From: Chaetoderma sp. LZ-2023a | Taxonomy: Eukaryota > Mollusca > Caudofoveata > Chaetodermatida > Chaetodermatidae | Assembly: GCA_034401795.1 (NCBI GenBank) | Contig: CM067369.1 | Coordinates: 94,494,536 to 94,558,535, forward strand | DNA: 64,000 nucleotides | Reading direction: 5' to 3' | The notes under the pieces: generated by a model | Told to the model about the DNA's origin: nothing | Databases searched by the model: none | The model's input: the letters and a program-made list of their open reading frames with translations, nothing else | Shown: piece by piece, positions 1 to 11,441 of the stretch | How the letters are laid out: every line of letters starts with the position of its first letter | Position numbering within the stretch: the stretch's first letter is position 1 | Program-made: the position numbers and the translations under genes

Positions 1-16
1 GAATGGCTGTTATTCA

Positions 17-1271
17 ATGGATGAGAAAAAGATCCTCAACTTCAAAGAAGCATTTGTTAAGAGAATCACAAGAATGGTGAAACCGTACGATGAGGGGCGC
101 ATTATATTTGACAACTATAACATCACTCAATCACTGAAGCAAAAGATGAGGGCGAAGCGAACACAAGGAAATGAGATGGGGTTTGCGATCCATGACGAGA
201 TGACAATCGCTAAGGTTACCTTTAAAGAGCTACTTTCTGCTTCCAGGACAAAGGCGATCCTCTCCAACACATTTGGTGATGCTGTACTGGAGGCATACAC
301 AGGATCACAGAAGGTGGTGGTCGTGAAAGGTACCACAGCTCAGATCAATCAACCCCACTCTTGAGCAGAATCCATGTCCACTCATAATCATGAGAAGGCA
401 GACACCACGATTTCTCTGCATGTCATCAATGCCGTACATGACTCCACTCCGAGGGAGATAGATGTATGATCGCCTGCCACTGACGTACTGATCTTGTTGC
501 TGGACCTTGTGGCTCATGGACGACTAGGTACATTGAATAACCTCAGGTTCCTTACTGGGCGCTTAAACGCAACAAATATCGATCGATCAACATTCGTGAG
601 CGTGTGAGTGCTATTTGTCAAGAGGCGTGTCAAGGTCTGATTGGTTTCCATAGCTTCACTGGGGCAGATTGGGGTGGGAAATTTGTTGGAATCTCAAGGA
701 GGAGTTGGATCGCCTCGTACCTATCCTTGCTCAATGATGACCCTATCGTCTCTGCCTTCAAACCTTTGGGTGATGGTGTCCTCACAAACACTGAATTGGT
801 GGACGGTGTGATGTCCGAAGAAGTGTGGCCTATCGAGAGGTTTGTGTGCTCAGTATACAGTTCTGGGGGTCTAACTAACATCCCAGCTTTGCGATGGGAA
901 CTGTTCAGGTCCAGAAATCTGGAGGGCGAAAAGCTTCCTCCGACCAGAGCAACACCGTTACCCCATACCTTATGTACGAACTTTGTGTCTATGAGAGACT
1001 AAAGCTATACAACACCTTACCCATGCCTACCGCCGCTAGAGGAGTATGGATGGGTGCTTAACAGGAGTATATCCCAGCCCGGTGACTCTACAAACAAGCA
1101 CCAGTCCCTGTATTAGAGCTGATCAAATGTGGTTGCCAGACATCTTGCAAGGGTCACTGCTCATGCAAGAAGAACAACCTCCCATGTAGTGCGCTCTGCA
1201 AATGTCACACTAGTGATTGCAGCAACCTTCCTGACTACAGGATGATGGAAGATGAAGACGACGATGCATGA
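17..1271 (+). pseudogene. Decayed DTD/GCD-family protein gene, copy 1 (5' end outside window)
   Basis: I recognise this as a large uncharacterised protein family repeated in many invertebrate genomes; its function is not known to me. Collinear pieces lie in shifting frames. Codons 17-363 give an N-terminal part with FDNYNITQSLKQKMRAKR. Codons 361-540 contain ISLHVINA and then SPATDVLILLLDL with an internal stop. Codons 604-1,002 contain GFHSFTGADWGGKFVGIS, IERFVCSVY, LRWELF and LPPTRATPLPH. A last piece (about 1,111-1,271) gives a cysteine-rich tail beginning VLELIKCGCQTSCKGHCSCK, with CxC and Cx3C spacings like a Cys8 zinc-binding module, then an acidic end and a stop. An acidic DTD-type motif followed by a G-F/C-D motif resembles the layout of FEN/XPG-like nucleases, but that is inference. 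Stops and frameshifts mean this copy is dead. A sister copy sits inside a DNA transposon at 32.6-36.9 kb, so this one was probably transposon-borne too. Confidence 0.7.
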
Positions 1272-1559
1272 TTGTCGCATGAACATGAAAGAAGACTGTT
1301 TTTGGGATTGTGTGCCCCTAAGTCACTTCTTACTAAGTATTCCCAGTGACATGCTTCATGATAGATACAATTATATTACAGCTTAGATTTGATATTATTC
1401 AATGTGCTGCATGGGTATGTGTGTCTCCCTTTTGATGTACTTCAGGTTACTTGACATAGATACATGCACTTCAGTTCTCTGACTGCAGCATTATTCGCAT
1501 CCCGATTGGTTATTATATGTTGACATTTCTTTTGCCCTGGCCATGTGACTTTGAAGTCC

Positions 1560-2075
1560 AATCGACCTGAAAGCTGATCAAAATGATCAGACTGGTGAGA
1601 ACCCTGCAATACACTCAAACATCATGCAAATTGATCAATTAACTCGAGTGGTACTCATATTTCTTCACCGAGAGGTTAAAAATGGCATTGACTATGATGC
1701 CCGACATTTACCTTATATCAACCTGAAACATAATCCAAATGTAGGCCTACGCGCATGTTTGAAACCCATACAATAAAGTTTCAGATTGTGCAAATTGATC
1801 GATTCACACCAGACGTGCTCCGATTTATGTACCGAGAGGCTGAAATGGATATGACCTTGACCTTTCTCTGTGTCTTTACCTCATATCGAGATAAAAACCT
1901 ATTGCAAATGATTGGGCATGTTTGAAAACCCAACAATAGAGTCTAACATCACGCAAATTGATCAATTACCTCCAGATGTGCTCATATTTTTGCACCGAGA
2001 GGCCAAAATTCACCTTGACCTTGACTTTGTTGCATGGCCTTGACTTCCTGTCGACCTGAAACCTATTCCAAAAGA
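1560..2075 (+). repeat. Tandem array, three ~165-bp units
   Basis: Three degenerate units start near 1,624, 1,787 and 1,953. Each opens with GCAAATTGATCRATT, then a CTCATATTT-like block and CACCGAGAGG. The last two units carry TGACCTTGACC runs. The array lies just downstream of the dead DTD/GCD gene, where subterminal repeats of a carrier transposon would be expected. I found no clear terminal inverted repeat, so membership in that element is inferred. Confidence 0.7.
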
Positions 2076-2399
2076 TCAGCCATATTTGAAAAACATTAAA
2101 AGGACTCTGGTCAAGTAGTTCTAAAGATATGGCATTCCCTGTAGTTTCCATGCGCGGCGGCGGCCATCTTGTTTTTTGGTCCCTACATGGGTTACAATGG
2201 TGTCGAAAAAATTGTTACCTAAAATTTTTCTTCGTTTCACACCATAATGAAGTGAAATCAACCACTATCTCACTTTGGGCATTCAATTCCCACGGGACTG
2301 TGTTTTTGATACATGGCAGTCTGCACTATACCTGTTTTTGTTTTTGACAGAAATGAACCCGGGATGACAAATGGTGAAATTTTTTTTTCTGCTTTTTTT

Positions 2400-2560
2400 C
2401 TGCTGAATATTTTGAAGTAATTTGACTGGGATGTGCTGCTGTCATCTAGAAATTGAGATTCTGAGAGTTCAAAGAGCTAAAATCGATTGCAACGCGCTTA
2501 TAAAGTTGGCGGAGTTTAACTAGATATAGGTGGAGATTAGCTGGAAACAGAATCTCAATT
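2400..2560 (-). mobile_element. H1 MITE, truncated
   Basis: Half of an H1 element in reverse orientation. The 5' hairpin arm TGCTGAATATTTTGAAGTAA is followed directly by the GAAATTGAGATTCTGAGAG block, so the second hairpin arm is missing. Confidence 0.6.
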
Positions 2561-2604
2561 GAGGAGACAATCTTGTTGTCACGTGCAACAACAACACGCA
2601 ATCC

Positions 2605-2997
2605 AATGGAGGAACCCAGTTTCTCAGTCAATCACATGGCGTCATAATCAAATATATCACATGTAGGCTGACGTAAAAATCAATTACCTCATGAATGACG
2701 TGATTTAGCTCGTCATAAACGCTTAATAGTCTGTCACGTTGTACGAAGTGTATGTGTTTACTATTTAATAAACATTATGTTGAATATGTTGAAACCAAAT
2801 TGACTTGACGCTGTTGCTTCCACTCAGCAACATCACCCAGTCAAATTAGTTTCAAAGTATTCAACTGCTTAACTGTATAGTTTTCTGAAAATTGAGATTC
2901 AGCGCGTGCTGGAATCGATTGATTCCAACAAGGGCAAAACGTGGATGGAGCTTAGATTGAAATGGGCGGGGCACAGCTATAACTGGATTACTCCATT
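2605..2997 (-). mobile_element. H1 MITE, TIR type B, complete
   Basis: Reverse-oriented 393-bp copy. Ends are AATGGAGGAACCCAGTTT on the left and AACTGGATTACTCCATT on the right, imperfect inverted repeats. Inside, in order, are the CGTCATAATC blocks, CGTTGTACGAAG, TTTAATAAACAT, the hairpin (about 2,780-2,870, short loop) and the GGGCGGGGC box. It is non-coding. No target-site duplication is obvious. Confidence 0.85.
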
Positions 2998-3059
2998 CGT
3001 GGCAAAATATTCAAATGAAAACACCACTGAATTTGAAAATAATATTTTTGTATTTTTTA

Positions 3060-3350
3060 TCATTCATATTAATTAGATTAATTACCTTGACCGATCAATC
3101 GTGTTGACAAGGTGTACTCTCAGTGCATAACTTGTCAGTAAAATTAATAATGTAATTTGAACAGTGCGCAGAAACTGATACATAGTATTTAAATGAATCT
3201 CGCTTTCTATCCAGACTAATTAAGGTTCTTCTGTAACAACGCTCCCGAAATATTCCACTAATTAGTCATATATAATTAGCGAAAGAGAAATTAGAAACAA
3301 CTGCCAATCTTAGGTTGTCCGCAAATTAATCCCTCCAACGTGACAACTCA
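3060..3350 (+). repeat. Dispersed repeat R1, uninterrupted copy
   Basis: This segment matches 42,705-42,884 (shared ATTCCACTAATTAGTCATA, then TTAGCGAAAGAG and TTAGAAACAACTG) and continues into a piece matching 47,285-47,340 (CAAATTAATC..TC.AAC.TGACAAC). It is therefore the empty-site version of a repeat that was later interrupted at 42.88 kb. No coding content. Confidence 0.75.
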
Positions 3351-4012
3351 GAAACGCGAAATCCATACAATATCTGCGACCAAGACAATAACAAACCCGT
3401 CTCTGACTTACTTCTTTCCAGGGGACAGCCTGAGATACAATACCCTTTCAACCCCTGTCAAAATGTCTGCCACACTGGGGCAATTTAAAAATAAATTGAA
3501 AGCCTTCCATTCGGGCGCCTCTCCAATGATACTACGTTGGTATCAGATCTGTTTGCCATATCTTTATGCAGGCCAGGGCCGAACTCAGGACTCAGGGCTC
3601 CTGCGCAAACTTTCTTACCCGGGCCCTCGGAACTACCGTTAGGATCACGAGAAAGCTAGGATCCAGTTTCGACCGTAATGGCGATGGGCCCCTGAGGTCA
3701 AAGGGCTGTGGGAATTGTTAACGTCCGTCTTATACAATACATTTAAGAAATAATTTGATTATTTCAAACGAAGAAAAAATGATAATGTTGAATATTTAAC
3801 CATAATTGGATTGGAAGACATTGCTGCCTTAGGCTTCTAATCAAATTATGTTCATTTTTAATATCGTGTTCAAAATAGTTTTGTTTTGGGAAAATATGAC
3901 AGCTTTATGAGTGCGACATATATGCATGTAACTTGAAGCTATGCAGGGGCCTCAAAACTAAGACAAAAACAATTATATGCCTCTTGGGATCCTCGGGCAT
4001 TTTGGGGTACTG
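3351..4012. other. No gene seen; includes a decayed H3 hairpin
   Basis: No supported coding sequence; the ORFs here match nothing I recognise. At about 3,780-3,870 a degenerate palindrome (AATGTTGAATATTTAACCAT ... ATTGCTGCCTTAGGC ... AATTATGTTCATTTTTAATA) matches the better preserved hairpin at 53.6-53.7 kb. Confidence 0.5.
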
Positions 4013-4029
4013 TGCAGATGCACTTGTTG

Positions 4030-4342
4030 CGTCGTCATAATCAGCTGAGCGACGTGTAGGATGACGTCATAATCATTACGTCATGAATGACACGTCTTTA
4101 ACTGTTAATAGTCCAACACGTTGTAAGAATTGTATGTCTCGACTATTTAATAAACATGCTGTTGAATATTTTGAAACTAATTTGACTGGTCGCTGTTGCT
4201 GCCATAATTAGTTTCTAAAATATTCAATAGCTTACCTGGACAGTTTTCTGGAAATCGATAGTCAGAGAGTTCAGAGATCGATTGATGTGGGTGGAGCTTA
4301 GCTAGAGATGGGCGGGGCATAGCTAAAATAGAAAGGTCCATT
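4030..4342 (-). mobile_element. H1 MITE, TIR type A, hairpin arm shortened
   Basis: Reverse copy with CGTCATAATC boxes, TTTAATAAACAT, the first hairpin arm ending GCTGTTGCTGCC, a shortened second arm, the GGGCGGGGCATAGC box and a type A right terminus GAAAGGTCCATT. The left terminus is not recognisable. Confidence 0.75.
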
Positions 4343-4397
4343 AATGCGAGTGTATGACGTCCAATGGACGCAAATGAACATAATAGCAAAACTGAGT

Positions 4398-4545
4398 GTT
4401 CAAACAGCACACAGTCAAATTAGTTTCAAAATATTCAACAGCTTACCTGTATAGATTTCTGGAAATTGATAGTCAGGGAGTTCTATCCCAACACGAGCGA
4501 GGGCGGGGCGGGGCAAAGCTAAAACCTGAAAGGTATATTTAAACA
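4398..4545 (-). mobile_element. H1 MITE, truncated
   Basis: Only the second half of a reverse-oriented copy: CAGTCAAATTAGTTTCAAAA, TATTCAACAGCTTACCTG, GGAAATTGATAGTCAGGG, GGGCGGGGC and CTAAAACCTGAAAGGT. Confidence 0.75.
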
Positions 4546-4907
4546 GACATCTGTACGACAACCTCCTGGTGGACTCTCCAGGCTACTTATATGGTTAGTG
4601 TGATGAAAATATTGGCTACTACTCTTTCTCTTACATACGTTTCAATGATCCAAGAACCTATTTGTACAATGAACTGGTTCGCAATAATATTTCTCCTACA
4701 ACATTGACAGCTACACAACTCATCTACGGCAATGATGATGATAAACCAGACAACCACCGGGCTTTGTAAATACATTGCCGCTACGAACCGCCTTAATTAG
4801 CCGACACCCCCCACCCCACCACCGCCCCCTTAAACCACCCCCACCCCCTCCACACCCCTACCCCAAACTGGGTGCTGGCACATGAGTATCAGTATTTCTG
4901 GCTCATT
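4546..4907. other. No gene seen; C-rich tract at 4,800-4,865
   Basis: Nothing recognisable apart from a C-rich low-complexity run of ACCCCC-type repeats. Confidence 0.5.
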
Positions 4908-5600
4908 TTTATACCCCGTCAAAAAATTTGGCGGGGTATTATGTAATGGTGCCGTCCGTCTGGGCGGGTGGGCGGGTGGTCGGGTGAGCGGGCGGGTGGC
5001 TGGGTGAGCGGGCGGGTGGGCATGTGGGCGTGCGAGGCAGAGTGGTTTCCAGATGATAACTCGGTTACCGTTTGTCGGATCGCATTGAAACTTCATAGGG
5101 TGGTTAGACTAGGTCTTGGGAAGAAACCTATCGAAATGGCCAATGATCCGAAAACCAAGATGGCCGCCAGCCACCGGCGGCCATCTTGAAAATTGGTTTC
5201 CGGATGTTTCCGGATGTTAACTCCATTACCGTTTATCGGATCGTTTTGAAACTTCATAGGGTGGTTGGACTGGCTCTGGTGAAGAAACCTATCAAAATTG
5301 ACGATGATCCGAACTCCAGAATGGCCGCCAGACACGGGCTGCCATCTTGAAAGGTGGTTTCTGAATGATATCTTCGTTAACATTTATCGGATCACTTCCT
5401 AGGGTGGTTGGAATATATCTGGTGAACAAACTTATCGAAATTTATGATAATCCGAAATCCAATATTGCCGCCAGTCAGCAGCGGCCGTCTTGAAAATTGG
5501 TTTCGGGACGACACCTCCTTGACCGTTTAACGGCTCGCTTTGACACTTCATAAGGATGACTGGTCTGGGTCTGAAGAAGAAATAAATATTTTCTGATAGC
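4908..5600. repeat. Tandem hairpin satellite, four ~155-165-bp units, with G-rich head
   Basis: It begins with an imperfect palindrome, ATACCCCGTC ... GGCGGGGTAT, then a GGGCGGGTG minisatellite (about 4,955-5,035). Four degenerate units follow. Each has GGTTTC-GGATG, TCGGATCG, a TTCATAGGGTGGTT block, GAAACCTATC and a short palindrome of the type ATGGCCGCC...GGCGGCCAT. From memory this architecture is common in bivalve and other marine invertebrate repeats. It is non-coding. Confidence 0.7.
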
Positions 5601-5649
5601 TCTCATTCATTGGTTTGTCATCATGGCAGGGTATTATGCGCCGTTTGCG

Positions 5650-5775
5650 GAGCTCTTGTTACTATTCTATTCCATTCTGTTCTGTTCTGTTCTGTTCTGT
5701 TCTGGCCTATTTAATTCTATTCTATTCTATTTTGGTCTGTTCTGGTCTGTTCTGTTCTGCACTATTCTGCTCAAT
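5650..5775. repeat. Pentanucleotide TTCTG/TTCTA microsatellite
   Basis: Runs of TTCTG, TTCTA and TTCCA with slight interruption. The ORF across it is low-complexity only. Confidence 0.9.
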
Positions 5776-7860
5776 TAAGTCACTCTACATTACACTAGGC
5801 TGGCGTCACAATACATAGTGATGAATCTAGTTCCGTCATGAACGTTGAAACGTCCGGCGAGTGTACCAATTCTATGTCTTTGATGAATCTACAAATTAAT
5901 AAACATTTTGGTGAGTATTTCGGGGCTAATTTCACCTACTCAAGTTAGTTTTCCAGGTTGTGGAATTTATATTCATTTCTGAGTACATTCATAGCAATTA
6001 TTTTTTGCCAAAATACTTGTTACCATTTTGTCCTGTCACCATAACTTCTGCAATCCTGTATTTCAAAATGCCGGCTATTTTGAACCTATTTTAGATTATA
6101 TTTTCCTTTCAGAGGCCCATATAATTTCGAATGCAAAGGCAATACTTTTCGATTTTTATTGATATCATACTGAATCAAATAAATACAATTCTGGAAATGC
6201 ACTATATAATCCATATATAAACCAAATCCCAAAATTGTTTATTCTCATCTTATCAGGTACAGTAATGATTGTCATACTGAATTAAAAAAAAGAATTTCTG
6301 GACTGATACAGTTTTGTCAACCATCTTGAATTTCGGAATGGACACATGCTGTTGGATATATCTTCAGTTCTATGACCTCAATTCCGTCAAATATTCTTAT
6401 GCTTATCAGAATTCATAAAACACATAATTCTGTAATCTTTACATGTTGTCAATCATTTTGGACTTCAGAAGAGCCGCTTTTTACTGTTTATCCTAACCCC
6501 CCTCCACCCCCCCCCCCCCCCCTCCTCCCACCCCCCATCTTGCTTACTAGGCCACAGAGACACATTCCAAGGAATATCGCGTATGGTAATTATTCTCAAA
6601 TTAAAGAAGACACGACATCTGAGGTTTGAATTAGATTTAGCTTTGTTTGATTTTAAAACGGCTGCCATTTTTTGCTTATGTTATAAAATCTCTCGACATT
6701 CTGATTAAGGTAGACTTGCCCGTACTTCAAATTCGTCTGTTGAAGGGTTCCGTAATAACGGCCTACACTATGCCATTTTATCCCAGAGATTCGTGTTACC
6801 ACATATCCAGTCATCAAGAAATGTCTTCATGGCAGACGATCCTCGTATTTCAGTTAACAGAATGCGGTTCTGCACATGATTGGGAAGTGCCTCTTTTGTC
6901 ATTAGCGTGAACAAGTGGTGTTTCATCTGACGTGAATATATTACATGATGACAATACACGATGAAGCTATGTAATAGAACGCTCATGTCTCCAGCCTGTT
7001 CCTAATTAAGAGAATGATTTTCTCTCGTATTCGGATTTGACGGCACAGCTATTGTTTCTCTCTCATTGGCAATTCGTGCAAGGTCTGGAGCGCACAAGCA
7101 ACATGTGAGAAAAGTGGCAGTGGGGAGTGTGATGCTATTAATTGCACCCGGGCCTGGCCTTTCGGCGTTTTGTTGTTCTGTTCCTGGGCAGGATAAATTG
7201 AATCTGGTCTGACGTAGTTACTGTGAATTCTCATACTTCCACATGTCAGGATCGGTAGTCTAGAGGTGGTAAGTGCGTGAAACATATTCAGTGATATTCC
7301 GTGCATAATCCATTTTATCAAACGCAAATTAGTACAAACACAGTTTCTCGAGAGATGACAAGTTAAGATACCAGTCACCCTGGCTGCTACTTCTTTGCAA
7401 TTGTAATAAGGCCATCACTTGCCACATATATATGCGTGCCGATTGAAACACGTGATTTTCAGAGTGTCTAGCATCAAATTAAGCTAACTGCTTGTTGGAG
7501 TTGAGAGACTAAACTGTGACCATTATCTCACTTGTACACTTATGAACATTGCGTTTAGATGTGCACGCATCTGTCAACGACCGAACACTGTTTTCTAACA
7601 CCACACGCTTGCCATAGAGAATGTATTGCCTTTGGAATATCGTTTCTACATCGCCTAGATACAAAGACACACCATAACATGCCTTTTGATAGCTGAGGTG
7701 TGTAATCGTCAGAATAATGGTATTGCAGTAACTCTATATTACTAATATTTAACAATAAATTGTTAATGGCGACTATTTAAAAAATCAAGATGGCGGCCGT
7801 TTGGTAAGAGAAAGAACATTGCAAAAGGTGTTTTTGTGCTTTTGGGTGCCATCGTAATGT
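5776..7860. other. No gene seen; poly-C at 6,497-6,535
   Basis: No ORF here resembles a known protein. Between 6,050 and 6,670 short motifs of the type CAACCATCTTGAATTTCGG recur loosely (about 6,062, 6,315, 6,448 and 6,655), suggesting a decayed tandem repeat. A poly-C run of about 18 bases sits near 6,510. Confidence 0.4.
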
Positions 7861-7867
7861 ATTCTGA

Positions 7868-8190
7868 AATCGAATAGACTTACTTCAGGCTCCGAAGCAG
7901 TTATTCCGACGTAAAACTGAGGACCGTTGGTTCGAAGTAAAACTAGCCAACATGGGCGCCGTAGCGAATCCTATTCGATTCTCGTTCAAGAGCGCCCCTA
8001 TTGGCATGAATACGAAATGCGTTGCATTCACATTTACGTCGGGGCAACTACTTCAAATATTTGGTGTTCACATTAGAGGGCGAATCCGAAGTAAGTCCAA
8101 TCGATTCCAAATAGTCGTTTACTTGCCATAGGTTGTGTAAGTGTGAATGCTTGCACGAGTAAAGCGAAATTTTGTGATCGATGGAAATTA
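7868..8190. repeat. Foldback repeat FB3, copy 1
   Basis: Inverted sequences AATCGAATAGACTTACTTC (about 7,870) and GAAGTAAGTCCAATCGATT (about 8,088) bound ~240 bp. The adjoining stretch to 8,190 (GTGTTCACATTAGAGGG ... GAAATTTTGTGATC) recurs at 11,290-11,440. Probably a non-autonomous DNA element; no coding. Confidence 0.6.
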
Positions 8191-8339
8191 CTCCCAGTGT
8201 TGTTTGCTTCCTGCGATGTGTATTGTGCCACTACTGTGTAACACGTGATCGAAAAAAGGACTACCATGGATAGCACTGCATTGTGCAATGGGCGAAAGCG
8301 TTGTTTGTTCAACCTATAACTGGCAACCGTTCATACATC

Positions 8340-8700
8340 TAATGCCTTTTTTATCATTGATATATTGGTTATATTGGTTGAAGTTATTTAGAAATACATC
8401 AAATGCAAATGTGAATTATGAGAAAGCATTCTTGGAGGGCTATTTAGCGAGATTTTTGAGACAATTTAAGTTAAGCAACTAAATACATGATGTTACCTAC
8501 ATCTTTCCGACGTGTTGTTATACCTTTACTTAAAAAAGGGGATCCTAGTTTTATAAAGAATTGTAGACCTGTCTCTCTCCTTTATGTATTTTCAAACGCA
8601 TTATATAATTGTATAAGTGAACGGCGCACTAAGATAATACATGTAAATCAGCGATATTACATTTCTGGTCGAAAAACTTCTTATAGAATGACTTTAGATG
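8340..8700 (+). pseudogene. L1/Tx1-like LINE reverse transcriptase fragment
   Basis: Two adjoining reading frames give FLEGYLARFL and then IPLLKKGDPSFIKNCRPVSL, followed by a degenerate NQRYYISGRKTSYRMTLDDI. This is the start of the RT domain typical of L1/Tx1-type non-LTR elements (PKKGDPxxLKNWRPISLL, then QxGFxxGR). The catalytic FADD box and everything downstream are absent, so this is a short internal remnant. The family call rests on motif recall. Confidence 0.7.
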
Positions 8701-8960
8701 ATATTGATTACTCAAACTTCTTAAATTTGCCTCTTGGCGTAGTGTCTCTGGAAAAAGCATGGAACTATTGTGAGGTGATGGTGATCTCTGCAAATGCGTT
8801 GGAAGTATGAAGTCATCGGTGATGCCAGGAAATGCATTCCATGCTACCCAAGCACCCCTCGTCCACTCTTCATGTACAGATGAAGTTGTGTCATAACCAC
8901 AGTAAGCATTAAGATCGGCAATGCATAGGACACGCTTCTTTCCAAATTATGGCATAGACC
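8690..8960 (-). pseudogene. DTD/GCD-family fragment, copy 2
   Basis: On the minus strand the frame from about 8,940 down to 8,765 reads VLCIADLNAYCGYDTTSSV and then GAWVAWNAFPGITDDFIL. This matches the family's signature block (HAxTGCDTTS, xGKGKxxAW, then a short helix). The usual HAFTGCD is replaced by NAYCGYD. Upstream on the same strand (9,060-9,180) a piece with GADVVIFNLV and LHFIDIELG may be earlier sequence of the same gene, but that is weak. It is a fragment with no start. Confidence 0.6.
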
Positions 8961-9559
8961 ACCGTCCTATCGCACGGTCTCGGCCTCCCACTACGCTCTC
9001 GTATCGAGCCTCGAGCGGCGAAGTGATGCGAGTGGGCGTATGTTAGGACGATGAGCAGGGACATGGTGATATCCGTTCCTTTGCTGAATGCTACCCTAAC
9101 TCAATATCAATAAAGTGCAGTTGAATGCCATGAAACTGTCCAACAAGGTTAAAGATAACCACATCAGCGCCTATAAGTTTCGTTAATATATTCTTGTATC
9201 CAGAGTGAACCCTGATTCTGCAGGTTACGTACTAAATGGCCCGGTATTGGCCCATTACCAGCCCAGTAACCTGCTTTCTCAAGAAAGTAAATGGACAGAA
9301 ACCTTTCAATCATCCTCTTTTCCGAGTACCCTCTTCCGTCTACCGGCTGTATCGAGCTGAAATAACAAATGCCTCTGCCATTATGTGGATTTCTGTATTT
9401 CCAGGAGTGCTTTCTTTAGCTACCGCAACAGACGAAAGGCAAAGCAACTCTTCCTTATTCAAATAATCGTCCAGGAAGACATTCGTCTTGGGGTTTTTTA
9501 AGTGGACTGATTTTACAATATACCCAGCCTTCTCACTTCTCGTTAAATGCTAGGTAAAT

Positions 9560-9843
9560 AATTGACCTTTCCCGTTTTAGCTATGCCCCGCCCATCTCTA
9601 GCTAAGCTCCATCCACGCTTCTTCCGTGTTGGAATCGATGGATCCCTGAACACCCTGACTATCAATTTCCTCCCAATTTAGATTTAAAATATTCAACAGA
9701 ATGTTTATTAAATAGCAAAGAAATTAGTACGTGTCGGACTGTTAAGCGTTTAAGACGAACTAAATCGAGTCATTCATGATTATGACGTCATCCTACACGT
9801 CACGTAGTTGATTATGACGTCATGTAAACTGGAAAGGTCAATT
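9560..9843 (+). mobile_element. H1 MITE, TIR type A, first hairpin arm deleted
   Basis: Forward copy. The left end AATTGACCTTTCCCGTTTTA and right end AAACTGGAAAGGTCAATT are inverted. It has the GCCCCGCCCATCTCTAGC box, a single remaining hairpin arm (AAAATATTCAACAG), TTATTAAATAGC, and three TGACGTCA-like sites at the right. Confidence 0.85.
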
Positions 9844-9937
9844 CCCACTCATCATAAATATCATTCACATCAACTACACCGCGTACCACTTGTACTTGTC
9901 GAATGATAGTACTTCTTAAACATGGTTAAAGAGAATA

Positions 9938-10030
<93 letters not shown>
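9938..10030. repeat. (ATT)n microsatellite
   Basis: About 30 trinucleotide units with a single GTT interruption. Confidence 0.95.
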
Positions 10031-10480
10031 GAAATGAAGTTATTTTGAAATGATTCTGATTCTGAGGTTTATTGATTTATTATTTTATGTTACTACTTTT
10101 CGCGAATTGTGTTCACCTCTTCCAGCGATGTTTGGGGTTTTTTGATTGGAGGAAGGGTGAGTGCTGGAGATGTAGAAGCGCGTTGCTAATCGTCATCACA
10201 TTGAACATATAATTAAAGGTCCATTCAACGTATTTTTTGAACCGCTTACATTTGAACAGTTATTGCTAGTACGAACAACTTCTAATGAGACGAAAACTAG
10301 AATGCAAGACTACATTCACCCCCATTTGCTATGTAGGCCTACTTGTAATACTTTGCATGTGTCTCCGCCGATGGGAGATTACCAGCGACCTTTACGAAAC
10401 ATTTTGATGAGGAAAAGGCTTTCTTACACTTTAACCATTTGAATCCAAATCACCGAATTTGAAAACTCATTTACAAATTA
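10031..10480. other. No gene seen
   Basis: Nothing recognisable on either strand apart from one GTAGGCCTAC word near 10,333. Confidence 0.4.
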
Positions 10481-10487
10481 ATAAATT

Positions 10488-10582
10488 TTCTGTTGAATAG
10501 TTTGAAAATAATTTGGCTCTAAGCTGTTCCGTTGCTGCCTCTGTCCCGGTCAAATTCGTCTTAAAATATCCAACAGCTTATT
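10488..10582. repeat. Diverged H1-type hairpin alone
   Basis: Arms CTGTTGAATAGTTTGAAAAT and AAAATATCCAACAGCTTA surround TTCCGTTGCTGCC. The flanking MITE boxes are unrecognisable. It is either an old H1 core or a related family. Confidence 0.6.
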
Positions 10583-10959
10583 CGAAGAGCTAACTTGAAT
10601 TTGGGATTCACGGAATTCAGAGATCAATGGGTTAGGGTTGGTTACTAAAAAAACCCCGAGAGGACGTCACGAAGATAAGCAGCTCTCAAAGACTTATTTT
10701 AAACAGACCAATTTCCTGATGAGGACCACAAAGGTGTTTGTGATGCGCGGGAAACCACTCTAAGCAGGATTAGTTTAGTTGGCGAAATAAGCATATTGAT
10801 TGAAGTATCATTGAAGTATCATTGAATCTCGTGACGTAGAGTAACACTGATGCCGCGCTTGATCACCCATGCGCCGTATCTCTACGGTATATACGCGGTA
10901 TATGGACAAATAGCCTTGAACATGTAAATTATTAGGACTCGATCTGTGTCAGTCAAGTA
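10583..10959. other. No gene seen
   Basis: Unassigned sequence; a direct doublet TTGAAGTATCATTGAAGTAT occurs near 10,800. Confidence 0.4.
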
Positions 10960-11218
10960 TCTGACGTCATAATCAGTTATGTCGCTAGTTAGCTGACGTC
11001 ACAAGCAAAATAACGCGGCTCCATCACGAAACTCGAAAATCCTGTCACGAATGTCGAGGAAATTTATGTATTTGGTGAATTTACAATTTACTGGACACAC
11101 TGTTGAATATTTTGAAAATAATTTGATTTGGAGCAGTGAAATAATATATAAATTGATTCCAGCACGCAGTTTAGCAAGAAATGGGCGGGACTTATCCCGA
11201 AATGGATCCTTCCATTGT
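10960..11218 (-). mobile_element. H1-related MITE, TIR type C, diverged
   Basis: Reverse copy with TGACGTCATAATC boxes, GTTGAATATTTTGAAAATAA as the single hairpin arm, GAAATGGGCGGGAC and the end GAAATGGATCCTTCCATT. The terminus resembles the element at 59,390-59,707. Confidence 0.65.
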
Positions 11219-11289
11219 CGCATATAGCTGAGGATTAGTATAATTAAGTATTTTCAACGCAGTATATTAACGACCGAATAATGATCCAA

Positions 11290-11440
11290 GGTGGTGTTCA
11301 CACTAGAGGGCCAATTAGAAGTAAGTCCGACGTAAGTCTGATCGATAGCAAAGATTCGTTTACATATCACAACGTGTATAACGGTAAATGCGTACATATG
11401 TGAGTAAAACGAAATTTTGTGATCCATTGGACTTACTTCG
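11290..11440. repeat. Foldback repeat FB3, copy 2
   Basis: Matches 8,065-8,190: GTGTTCACACTAGAGGGC, GAAGTAAGTCC, ATTCGTTTACATATCA, AAACGAAATTTTGTGATC. It ends with the inverted GGACTTACTTCGGAATT, directly against the H1 copy at 11,442. Confidence 0.6.
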
Positions 11441-11441
11441 G

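Noticed and set aside
7250-7330. A-box-like TAGTCTAGAGGTGGTAAG suggesting a tRNA or SINE
   Set aside because: No B-box (GGTTCGAATCC-like) at the right distance and no cloverleaf pairing seen.
9938-10030. Regular ATT repeat as a possible CRISPR-like array
   Set aside because: Simple trinucleotide repeat without spacers. No direct-repeat/spacer structure is seen anywhere in the window.
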